Shown: positions 6,208 through 15,066 of the stretch, piece after piece
Position numbering within the stretch: the stretch's first letter is position 1
Layout of the letters: each line of letters starts with the position of its first letter
Source of the DNA: an uncultured Prevotella sp.
GTDB lineage: Bacteria > Bacteroidota > Bacteroidia > Bacteroidales > Bacteroidaceae
Assembly: GCA_934229335.1 (NCBI GenBank)
Contig: CAKQDQ010000053.1
Span: 1 to 15,066, forward strand
Direction: 5' to 3'
DNA: 15,066 nucleotides
Notes under the pieces: generated by a model
The model's input: the letters and a program-made list of their open reading frames with translations, nothing else
What the model was told of the DNA's origin: nothing
The model's database searches: none
Position numbers and translations under genes: made by a program

Positions 6208-7554
6208 TTATTTCAACCTTGCCTTTATCCAGTCCTTGTGCTGTAGCTCCATGGTCTCGGAGGTCCAGTGTTCGTTTATCGGCGTGATGAATGGTTCTTT
6301 CTCGCTGGTTATCACGTTCCAAGCAGCGAATGAGGTTGTTGGCGGACAGGTGCTGTCGTTATATCCCCACGTCATACGTACTGGACAGGTTATCTTGCGG
6401 CAGAAGTTCACCACGTCGTAGTACTGAAGCGTGCTGATGACCTGTGGCGTAAGTATCCCGGCAGGATTACGATTGAGATGCGGATAACCGCCTGTGCGTC
6501 CTTTCTCGCTATACGCTGCCATGTCGGTAAGGGCTGGGTGGTTAGCCACACACAGTGTTACGCGTGGGTCCAGTCCTGCCGTTACAAGGGCAAGGGCTCC
6601 ACCCTGCGAACCGCCCTGTACGGCTATGTTCTTGCCGTCCCATTCTGGTAAAGAAGTGAGATAGTCAATGCAACGCACCATTCCAGCATAGACATGGCGC
6701 ATATAGTAACGCTCTTTGCTGTCAATGCCGTTTACGAGATAACCGTTTTCGCTGTTGCTAAAGGCGTTACTGATGCTCTTGAAGGTGTCGTTAGACAGTC
6801 GTGGGTCAAGACCGTGTATCTCTATCTCAAGCCTTATCATACCGTCCTCAGCGTAATAGCGATGTCGTAGTGGTTCTTTTATAGTTTTTATGCCTGCTCC
6901 TGGAGGGCACAGCACAACGGCATGACTGCCTTTCTTCACGTTCTTGGGCATGGTAAGGTAGCCGTACATATAGTGTCCACGGTCTATCTTTATCTTAACG
7001 AGCCAGCAGTCTATCTTGTCTGTGCAGTACTCTGGTGCAAGTTCGCGTGTCACGCTGACGGGGGTCTTGCGAGCTTCCTCTATGGTCTTGGTCCAAAAGT
7101 CGCTGAAGTCTGTCGGCATCTTGGTGAAAGGCTGTATGTCGTACGGGCTGAAGCCCACCTTAACGTGGTGTGATGTCTTTGTGCCCCCTACTGTTGCCGT
7201 CAGTTTCAGGTCAAGAAAGCCTGGTGTTTTGCGTGTGCCCATGCTCACGGTTGCCTTTCCGTTCTTCAAGGTTACGGTGCCTTTAGAGATGGGTTGGAGC
7301 ATATCTGGGGCTATCTCGTAACTTACTTCTGTATCTACTGCTACGCCGTATTTATATAGTTGCACTTCTACCGTCGCCTTCTCGCCTGTCTTATAAAGCC
7401 AGTCTGTATGGTTTGGATTTGTCACCCATAGGTAGTCGCTGCGGTAAGGGTAGTTCTCTGCCGACAGAGTAGCGTAGTCGTTTGTCACGAGTTGACACGG
7501 AACGCCAAGCGACATCGTCATGGCAAAGATAAGAAAATTTCTCTTTAAGCTCAT
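6208..7554 (-). CDS. Exported CE7-type acetyl (xylan) esterase, alpha/beta hydrolase (448 aa)
   Basis: This is a carbohydrate esterase of the acetyl xylan esterase/cephalosporin C deacetylase group, expected to remove acetyl groups from xylan or oligosaccharides. The catalytic Ser is S316 in GGSQGGAL, the Asp is D400 in WGYNDSTCPP (the CE7 motif before Cys-Pro-Pro), and the His is H429 in PINEHW. The oxyanion region is around LCPPGAG (215-221). Residues 1-20 are a signal peptide. Cys20 is preceded by V-P, which is a poor lipobox, so lipid anchoring is uncertain. Residues about 35-135 are a beta-rich, probably Ig-like N-terminal domain that accounts for the length being greater than the roughly 320 residues of single-domain CE7 enzymes. 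The catalytic domain begins near residue 140. A -7 box lies 30 bp upstream. The gene is monocistronic as far as visible. Substrate is inferred from family only. Confidence 0.88.
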   Translation of the reverse strand: MSLKRNFLIFAMTMSLGVPCQLVTNDYATLSAENYPYRSDYLWVTNPNHTDWLYKTGEKATVEVQLYKYGVAVDTEVSYEIAPDMLQPISKGTVTLKNGKATVSMGTRKTPGFLDLKLTATVGGTKTSHHVKVGFSPYDIQPFTKMPTDFSDFWTKTIEEARKTPVSVTRELAPEYCTDKIDCWLVKIKIDRGHYMYGYLTMPKNVKKGSHAVVLCPPGAGIKTIKEPLRHRYYAEDGMIRLEIEIHGLDPRLSNDTFKSISNAFSNSENGYLVNGIDSKERYYMRHVYAGMVRCIDYLTSLPEWDGKNIAVQGGSQGGALALVTAGLDPRVTLCVANHPALTDMAAYSEKGRTGGYPHLNRNPAGILTPQVISTLQYYDVVNFCRKITCPVRMTWGYNDSTCPPTTSFAAWNVITSEKEPFITPINEHWTSETMELQHKDWIKARLK

Positions 7555-7584
7555 TTGTTAGTTATGTTGGTTGTTTTTCTACTA

Positions 7585-7615
7585 CAAAAGTACAACATTT
7601 CTTAAAATGAACAAT
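7585..7615 (-). promoter_or_regulatory. Probable promoter of the esterase gene
   Basis: On the minus strand TACTTTTG (7592-7585) matches TAnnTTTG. ATTG (7615-7612), 19 bp upstream, is a near match to the -33 TTTG. The start site would be near 7578, about 24 nt before the ATG at 7554. Confidence 0.5.
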
Positions 7616-7723
7616 AATAATGTTTGTCTTTTTACGAAACGTTCACAATTAGCTATCATGTGGATAACAAGGAATATTCACGCTGGCACTATAATCTATT
7701 CACTTCTGTCACACACCAAAAAT

Positions 7724-7768
7724 ACAAAAAAGCCTCTACATGAACATAGCTTGCTCAAGTAGAGGTTT
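7724..7768 (-). terminator. Intrinsic terminator of the ABM-fold gene
   Basis: On the minus strand CCTCTAC (7765-7759) pairs with GTAGAGG (7739-7733), and the stem is followed by C and six T. It lies about 40 bp past the stop at 7806. The 19-nt loop can form some inner pairs. The rest of the gap 7555-7805 shows only the esterase promoter. Confidence 0.75.
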
Positions 7769-7805
7769 GATAAAAACATTATTTGCGACCGAGTTCTATT
7801 TGCTA

Positions 7806-8102
7806 TTATCCCGCTACGGTAAAGATACGTATTTCGGGATCAGCCTGGAAATAAGGAGACAGTCCAGGAGCCACATGCTTGGTGAACATCTCTGACTCAA
7901 GGTATGCTGCTGCATGCTCCTTACTGTCGAAACCGTGCAACACCTGTACGTCTTCGTCACGAACGAGCATCTCCTTTGTCATTGCTCCTGCGATAGTGTC
8001 GAGGAATGCCTGACGATAATCGAAATAAATCTTTGCCGCACTTGGACGGTCACTCTCTTTAATCTTCATCGTAATCTGAAGATATGCACCTACTTTTTCC
8101 AT
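7806..8102 (-). CDS. Small ABM-superfamily (dimeric alpha/beta barrel) protein (98 aa)
   Basis: The length and pattern resemble antibiotic-biosynthesis-monooxygenase-like ferredoxin-fold proteins: strand AYLQITMKIK (6-15), helix around 28-46 (DYRQAFLDTIAGAMTKEML), strand VQVLHGF (52-58), helix KEHAAAYLESEMFTKHV (61-77), and final strand EIRIFTV (90-96). This order is typical of the fold, which usually dimerises. Family members include cofactor-free monooxygenases, haem-degrading enzymes and proteins of unknown role; nothing here fixes a reaction. There is no signal peptide. The gene is divergent from the AraC operon across 200 bp that carry repeated ATGGTAA motifs, so shared control is plausible. 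Confidence 0.75.
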   Translation of the reverse strand: MEKVGAYLQITMKIKESDRPSAAKIYFDYRQAFLDTIAGAMTKEMLVRDEDVQVLHGFDSKEHAAAYLESEMFTKHVAPGLSPYFQADPEIRIFTVAG

Positions 8103-8146
8103 TGTTGTTGTTATTTTTTTGAATTAATAAAATTATGTATCGGTTG

Positions 8147-8154
8147 CAAAGTTA
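8147..8154 (-). promoter_or_regulatory. -7 promoter box of the ABM-fold gene
   Basis: On the minus strand TAACTTTG (8154-8147) fits TAnnTTTG, 44 bp before the ATG at 8102. No TTTG is seen 19-21 bp upstream, so the -33 element is weak. Confidence 0.4.
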
Positions 8155-8195
8155 CGTATTTGTTCTATATCGTTCGTTGTATATTAAGGTCAAAT

Positions 8196-8308
8196 AATGG
8201 TAAATTTATGCTTTGGGTTTGGCGGTATAAAAAAATAAGTGTAATTTTACCATCGCAAAAGCAAAATATACTATTTCTCTTACCGAACAGAAATGGTAAT
8301 TTATGTTT
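8196..8308. promoter_or_regulatory. Three ATGGTAA-type motifs, possible AraC operators
   Basis: A shared word ATGGTAA(A)TT occurs at 8198-8206 (plus), 8253-8242 (minus, TAATTTTACCAT on the plus strand) and 8294-8302 (plus). The first and third share a longer context, AATGGTAA(A)TTTATG. They lie between the divergent ABM and AraC genes. AraC-family proteins commonly bind repeated half-sites in such regions and control their own gene. The third copy touches the ATG at 8303. Assignment to this AraC protein is inference. Confidence 0.4.
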
Positions 8309-9220
8309 ACTGCCACTAAAATGAAAGATGAAGTAAAGACATATACCATTGAGAAGAACCATCACTCAGGACTGGAATTAGAACTGCTGTTTATGCCTAA
8401 GTTCTTCATCGACAGTCCTGGGGCATTGCATCCTCATATTCATGAGTTTTACCAAATAATATGGTTCAGACGCGGACACGGTGTGCACATGGTAGACTTT
8501 GTGGACTATCCTGTCGTGGATAATACTATATTCTTTATCGCTCCGGGGCAGGTACACTCGTTTGATGGAGTCAGAGACTATGAGGGCGTAATAATTCACT
8601 TTAACGCCTCATTTATGGCTGACGAGGAGTCAAGCGAAAGCGTATTCTTAAAGTATGACGTCTTTAACGCCTATGATTCTTCTCCTTATTATAATGTGAC
8701 TAATGACGAAGCGGAACGCCTGATGTGGCTTGTTAACGAGATGAACAGGGAGTATACATTAACTGGAGCTTTTGCACATAAGGACTATATGCAATACTTA
8801 GTGCGCCTGTTCCTGATACGTGTGCAGCGAAGAGGAGAGAGAAAGGAGCAGACGAAGCTTTATGTGTCGTGCCAAGCAAGTAGGGCTTTGGTGAACTTTA
8901 GAAAACTTTTGGAAAAGAATTATCGGCAGAAACATACGGTGAAGGACTATGCTTACTTGATGGGAATGACACCGAGACTGTTGACTAAGTACATTATGCA
9001 GAGGGCACATCGCTCACCACTGCAACTGATAAACGAACGTATAGTGTTGGAAGCGAAACGACAACTGCGACATTCTTCATTAAGCATAAAGGAGATTGCT
9101 TATCAGTTGGGATTTGAAGACCCATCATATTTCGTGAAATATTTTAAGCGTCTGACGGGAATAATGCCCAAGGAATTCAGAAATCAACCTATGGATTTAC
9201 ATCAAAACATACAAGTATGA
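8303..9220 (+). CDS. AraC-family transcriptional regulator (305 aa)
   Basis: The N-terminal part (residues about 15-105) is a cupin-like sensing domain with His-rich HPHIHEFYQIIWF (43-55), a glycine turn GHGVHMV and IAPGQVHSF (79-87). The C-terminal part (about 200-293) is the AraC DNA-binding domain with two helix-turn-helix units: the first around 212-232 (VKDYAYLMGMTPRLLTKYI), the second around 260-283 with the family hallmark IKEIAYQLGFEDPSYFVKYF, ending in GIMPKEFR. It is full length for the family. Another in-frame ATG at 8321 (MKDEVKTY) is a possible true start; neither has a clear ribosome site. The stop overlaps the next gene's start (ATGA), so it heads an operon with the GNAT and NifX-like genes. 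The ligand is unknown. Confidence 0.93.
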   Translation: MFTATKMKDEVKTYTIEKNHHSGLELELLFMPKFFIDSPGALHPHIHEFYQIIWFRRGHGVHMVDFVDYPVVDNTIFFIAPGQVHSFDGVRDYEGVIIHFNASFMADEESSESVFLKYDVFNAYDSSPYYNVTNDEAERLMWLVNEMNREYTLTGAFAHKDYMQYLVRLFLIRVQRRGERKEQTKLYVSCQASRALVNFRKLLEKNYRQKHTVKDYAYLMGMTPRLLTKYIMQRAHRSPLQLINERIVLEAKRQLRHSSLSIKEIAYQLGFEDPSYFVKYFKRLTGIMPKEFRNQPMDLHQNIQV

Positions 9221-9624
9221 TTACATATACTAAGGAGAAGAGGTTTACACAGCATCAGGTTGAGGAGTTGTTTCTCTCTGTTGGCTGGGTGTCGGGGGAA
9301 TACCCGGAGAAGTTATATGAGGCTTTACAAAACTCATCTTATGTGCTTTCCGCATGGGATGACGGCAGACTCGTGGGCTTAGTGCGTGGGCTTGACGATG
9401 GATGCATGACGGCTTATTTACATTACTTGCTTGTTTCTCCCGACTATCAGGGGCAAGGTATCGCTTCTGGCTTAATAGAACGCGTAAAGGAACATTACAA
9501 AGACTTCTTTTATATTAACCTAATGCCTGAGGAAAGTCATAATGCTACGTTCTATCAACGACATGGTTTTCAGACTATGACTGATGGTGTGGCTATGCAA
9601 CTGTGTAATAATAATTTCAAATAA
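9217..9624 (+). CDS. GNAT-family N-acetyltransferase (135 aa)
   Basis: This is a Gcn5-related acetyltransferase, transferring acetyl from acetyl-CoA to an unknown amine. The pyrophosphate-binding motif is DYQGQGIASGL (residues 76-86; Q-x-x-G-x-A form), preceded by the strand LHYLLVSP. The usual motif B, with FYQRHGF at 112-118, is present near the C-terminus. At 135 residues it is a single compact domain. Its ATG overlaps the AraC stop by 4 bp (ATGA), which implies translational coupling. The NifX-like gene follows after 8 bp. The substrate could be a small molecule, antibiotic or protein; sequence does not tell. Confidence 0.9.
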   Translation: MITYTKEKRFTQHQVEELFLSVGWVSGEYPEKLYEALQNSSYVLSAWDDGRLVGLVRGLDDGCMTAYLHYLLVSPDYQGQGIASGLIERVKEHYKDFFYINLMPEESHNATFYQRHGFQTMTDGVAMQLCNNNFK

Positions 9625-9632
9625 CAAATAAT

Positions 9633-10013
9633 ATGAAAAAAAAAATTGCTATTCCTACATCAGAAGGAGCGTTGTTTCCGCATTTCGGTAAGGCTCCACA
9701 GGTAACAATATTTGATGTAGAAGAGGGTAAAGTAGTAAACAAAGAGATTATGACTTCGCCAGAACACGCTCACGGAGCTATGCCACGTTTCCTGCAAGGA
9801 CTTGGCGTTACGGACGTGCTGTGTGGTGGATTGGGGGCTGGTGCCGTCAAGATGCTTGGCGAGATGAATATTAATGTTTATGGTGGAGCACCTGCATTGC
9901 CTGTTGATGATGTGCTGGCTAAATTCCTTGATGGTTCTATTGAGTATGGGGATAGTACCTGCCACCATGATGCTTGTAACGGAGAACATAAGGGACATCA
10001 CCATGATTGTTAA
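9633..10013 (+). CDS. NifX/NifB-type dinitrogenase iron-molybdenum cofactor family protein with His/Cys tail (126 aa)
   Basis: Residues 3-105 match the small fold shared by NifX, NafY and the C-terminal part of NifB: KIAIPTSEGALFPHFGKAP at the start, then FDVEEGKVV, the GVTDVLCGGLGAGA segment (58-71) with C64, and GGAPALPVDDVLAKFLDG near the end. Relatives bind Fe-S or Fe-Mo clusters, but many such proteins are in anaerobes without nitrogenase and have unknown roles. Here the C-terminus (110-126) is strikingly metal-ligand rich: C110, H111, H112, C115, H119, H122, H123, H124 and C126. That suggests metal storage, delivery or sensing. No other nif gene is visible, so nitrogen fixation should not be assumed. 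The start ATG is followed by ten A, a possible slippage site. Last gene of the AraC operon, closed by a strong terminator. Confidence 0.88.
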   Translation: MKKKIAIPTSEGALFPHFGKAPQVTIFDVEEGKVVNKEIMTSPEHAHGAMPRFLQGLGVTDVLCGGLGAGAVKMLGEMNINVYGGAPALPVDDVLAKFLDGSIEYGDSTCHHDACNGEHKGHHHDC

Positions 10014-10043
10014 ATAGATGTTTCACAAAATACTTCCTATATG

Positions 10044-10083
10044 AAAAAGACTCGCAAGTGATGAACTTGCGAGTCTTTCTTAT
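10044..10083. terminator. Strong bidirectional terminator between NifX-like gene and beta-galactosidase
   Basis: A perfect 14-bp stem (AAAGACTCGCAAGT at 10046-10059, ACTTGCGAGTCTTT at 10065-10078) encloses a 5-nt loop. T-rich sequence follows on the plus strand, and T5 on the minus strand. It lies 32 bp past the NifX-like stop and 63 bp past the beta-galactosidase stop, so it can serve both convergent genes. Confidence 0.9.
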
Positions 10084-10141
10084 ATACGTGCTCTTCGGAT
10101 AACTATCCTTGCACTTTTTGATTGTCAGATACTGCCGTTGT

Positions 10142-13063
<2,922 letters not shown>

Positions 13064-13080
13064 TTATATTAGTAGATTCA

Positions 13081-15066
13081 TTATGTTTTCTTTTTTCTTC
13101 GAATGTCTCGTGAGTATGCCCTTTCACGAGCCTCTTTCATATACTCTCTCCACGTTTTTAAGTCCTTTTTCCACGTCTTTTCCTTCTTATGACGCGTGAG
13201 TTTTGGCTTAAATCGCAGATTCTGTGTAGAGTCTGTCTGCGTATACCAGAACTGTAGCGTGATGTCAAAGAGTTTCTTTGGCATTATTATCTCACCCATT
13301 GCGGTAGTGCCGTCACTGCTCATCACGGCAGATATGTTACTGAATGAAATGCGTTTGTAACTGGCTTTCGCTACTGTCGCACTCATATTGCCTATCGGAA
13401 GGCGTCCTTTCGACTTATTCTTGCCACTACGTTTTGACGCTACATTAAAGCTATAGTTAGCACTTGCCTTCATGGTTCCAAGTCCGTCGATATTCATTAT
13501 GCTGCCGAGAGCAAGCGAGTCGGTGGCTATGCTGCCTGTCATCATCTTGCTTCTACCGTCGATGTTGAAGGCGAAATCAGCGTTGCCATATTTCGTAAAC
13601 AGCTTTCCAGAGATGTCTTCACGTTTGAATCTTACGGTAAGATTGCCTCGATAGCGTATATCTCCAATCTTCTGCATCTGCTTTCCCATCTTTAAGCGCA
13701 CCTTTTTGGCAAAGTGTCCAACTATGACTTCCTTGATATCGCCACGTGCACTGAGGCGTATGTCGTTGAAATGCAGTCGTAAGTCATACCGCTTCGTTAC
13801 GTCATGCATCTCTCCTTGCGCTGTTAATGAGAGGCGATTGTCGGTCGTTGTTATCAGAATGTCTCTGAAATACATTCGTGACAATGTGCCGCTCGTGGTG
13901 ACTTTTAGGTGCAACGGTGTGCGAAAGTCGCTCAATACTGGTGCAAAAGGCTTTGATATGTCGCGCAATACCAGCCTTGCCGTCAGGGGAAATGGCTTTA
14001 TCTGCACATTGTTTGCTTTTCCTTCCGCATTACGCAGCAATATTCCGCTCATACATTGCGCTATGATGGTGCTCTGAGGGAGGTGCATCTCCATGCCTTT
14101 CAGCGTCATGGTGTCACGTCGCATCGTAAAGTTTGCGATAAAGCTACGTACATCTAACCCTGAGACACGATCGTAAACAGCCAGCCGTTTGATGTCAACC
14201 ACAGTGCTGTCTGCCGTTGCACAACGTACTATCGCACTGCCATTCATCACTGCATTGATATGTCCTGTGTCGAAATATCCACGGTGTGGCTTACCAATCC
14301 GCTTGTGCGGCTTTCCGTTGTTGCGGCGAAACGCCAAGGAGTCAACCTGCAATGCCATCGGCACACGGGAAGAAACGCTGCCCCGATGCTGCTTTATGAC
14401 GAGCTTTTTTACATGTGCTGACATATCACGCCAAGCCAAACGGCTGCCACTAAGCGTTATGCTGACGCTGTCTTTACGCCACTTCTCATACGCTATCTCA
14501 GCCTGTCGCAACTCCATGCCGCTATTGTTCTCACGACATCTTAGCCCATGCAGGGTGAAGGTAGTATTACTGTCAGTCTTCATCACACCGCCTTCGTCAA
14601 GAAAGGCATTAGTAATGAAGAGATGATTAGGGTCTAACGCACCACCCTTCTTTTTGGGTTCGGAGTGTATGTCCCACCTTAACGAGAGATTATGGAGTGA
14701 CAATGCACTCAGCGTCACGATGAACCTGTTGTGTTTTTTCTCCCCCTCCGCAGTATCATCAGCCTTAGTAGGCTTTTTGAAAGCATCTATCACGAACTGA
14801 TAGTTGGCGGCAGTGTCGCGTCGTTCCTTATAAAGCCGCACGTTTATCCCGTGGAGTCTCATCTCTGATATAGTCAGATGAGAGCGTAGCAACGGCATCA
14901 GTGCCACCCTAACCCTCATGGTATCAACCTCCAACAGTGGCTTTTTCTGCCTATCTTCTATCGCAAAGCCATAGAGAGTGACTTGCCTTCGCACTATGCT
15001 TACGTCGACACTGTCGAGGCTGACAGCTGTTTCAAGTCGCTGTTCGAGTAACGATACGGCATGACC
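13081..15066 (-). CDS. AsmA/TamB-like envelope protein (5' end cut by window edge)
   Basis: The frame stays open from the stop at 13081 to the window edge at 15066, giving 661 residues, so the true start lies outside. A GTG at 14994 is only an internal valine: the 24 codons before it continue the family pattern, with LEQRLETAVSLDSVDVSIV leading into RRQVTLYGFAIED. This is the hallmark AsmA/TamB opening (an amphipathic segment, then repeated beta strands describing conduits for lipid). The rest is mainly beta-rich repeats with alternating hydrophobic residues such as LSLHNLSLRWDI and FTLHGLRC. The C-terminus is strongly basic (RDIRRKKKT). Proteins of this superfamily sit in the envelope and support outer-membrane lipid or protein assembly; the specific member is unclear. 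The expected N-terminal membrane anchor lies outside the window. The beta-galactosidase gene starts 29 bp after its stop. Confidence 0.8.
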   Translation of the reverse strand, partial: GHAVSLLEQRLETAVSLDSVDVSIVRRQVTLYGFAIEDRQKKPLLEVDTMRVRVALMPLLRSHLTISEMRLHGINVRLYKERRDTAANYQFVIDAFKKPTKADDTAEGEKKHNRFIVTLSALSLHNLSLRWDIHSEPKKKGGALDPNHLFITNAFLDEGGVMKTDSNTTFTLHGLRCRENNSGMELRQAEIAYEKWRKDSVSITLSGSRLAWRDMSAHVKKLVIKQHRGSVSSRVPMALQVDSLAFRRNNGKPHKRIGKPHRGYFDTGHINAVMNGSAIVRCATADSTVVDIKRLAVYDRVSGLDVRSFIANFTMRRDTMTLKGMEMHLPQSTIIAQCMSGILLRNAEGKANNVQIKPFPLTARLVLRDISKPFAPVLSDFRTPLHLKVTTSGTLSRMYFRDILITTTDNRLSLTAQGEMHDVTKRYDLRLHFNDIRLSARGDIKEVIVGHFAKKVRLKMGKQMQKIGDIRYRGNLTVRFKREDISGKLFTKYGNADFAFNIDGRSKMMTGSIATDSLALGSIMNIDGLGTMKASANYSFNVASKRSGKNKSKGRLPIGNMSATVAKASYKRISFSNISAVMSSDGTTAMGEIIMPKKLFDITLQFWYTQTDSTQNLRFKPKLTRHKKEKTWKKDLKTWREYMKEARERAYSRDIRRKKKT

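Noticed and set aside
7571..7762. 63-codon plus-strand frame in the esterase/ABM gap
   Set aside because: It overlaps the esterase promoter and the ABM terminator and has no recognisable protein features.
9633..10013. Evidence for nitrogen fixation
   Set aside because: Only a NifX/NifB-like small domain is present, with no nitrogenase or other nif genes; such proteins are widespread in non-fixers.
13081..14994. Complete AsmA-like gene starting at GTG 14994
   Set aside because: The frame is open and family-like to the window edge, so the GTG is internal and the gene is partial.

Overview
The window looks like chromosomal DNA of a Bacteroidota bacterium, most likely Prevotellaceae (inference). 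The basis is the gene content: a DUF349-repeat protein, a LacZ-type GH2 beta-galactosidase with a signal peptide, a CE7-like esterase, an AsmA/TamB-like protein and a sigma-54 response regulator. Several intergenic regions also carry the Bacteroidota-type -7 promoter box TAnnTTTG. I see no rRNA, tRNA, insertion sequence, phage gene or CRISPR array.

Layout: bases 1-1204 (minus) hold an NtrC-type response regulator cut by the left edge. 1382-3130 (minus) is a DUF349-repeat protein, divergent from a MATE-family efflux pump (3381-4721, plus). Next is a short region with a hairpin and three 22-bp tandem repeats, placed directly upstream of a secreted DNA/RNA non-specific endonuclease (4930-5829, plus). 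The convergent gap 5830-6207 has no gene but is highly structured: a 41-bp inverted repeat built from ATTAAT boxes every 10-11 bp, a promoter-like box and a very strong terminator. A secreted CE7-like esterase (6208-7554, minus) and a small ABM-fold protein (7806-8102, minus) follow. The ABM gene is divergent from a compact operon of AraC regulator, GNAT acetyltransferase and NifX/NifB-type metal-cluster protein (8303-10013, plus). The right end holds a GH2 beta-galactosidase (10142-13051, minus), 29 bp downstream of an AsmA-like gene that runs off the right edge.

How it fits together: the esterase and beta-galactosidase look like exported enzymes for plant or host glycans. The nuclease would degrade extracellular or periplasmic nucleic acid. 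The AsmA-like protein fits envelope maintenance. The AraC-GNAT-NifX operon has a 4-bp ATGA overlap and an 8-bp gap, so the three genes are probably co-expressed, perhaps in a metal or stress response. A repeated ATGGTAA motif in the ABM/AraC divergent region is a plausible operator set.

The strongest unexplained signals are non-coding: the helically phased ATTAAT palindrome at 5926-6053, with a possible ~210-nt transcript, and the 22-bp direct repeats over the -33 position of the nuclease promoter. I do not see a clear multi-gene novel defence or mobile system here.
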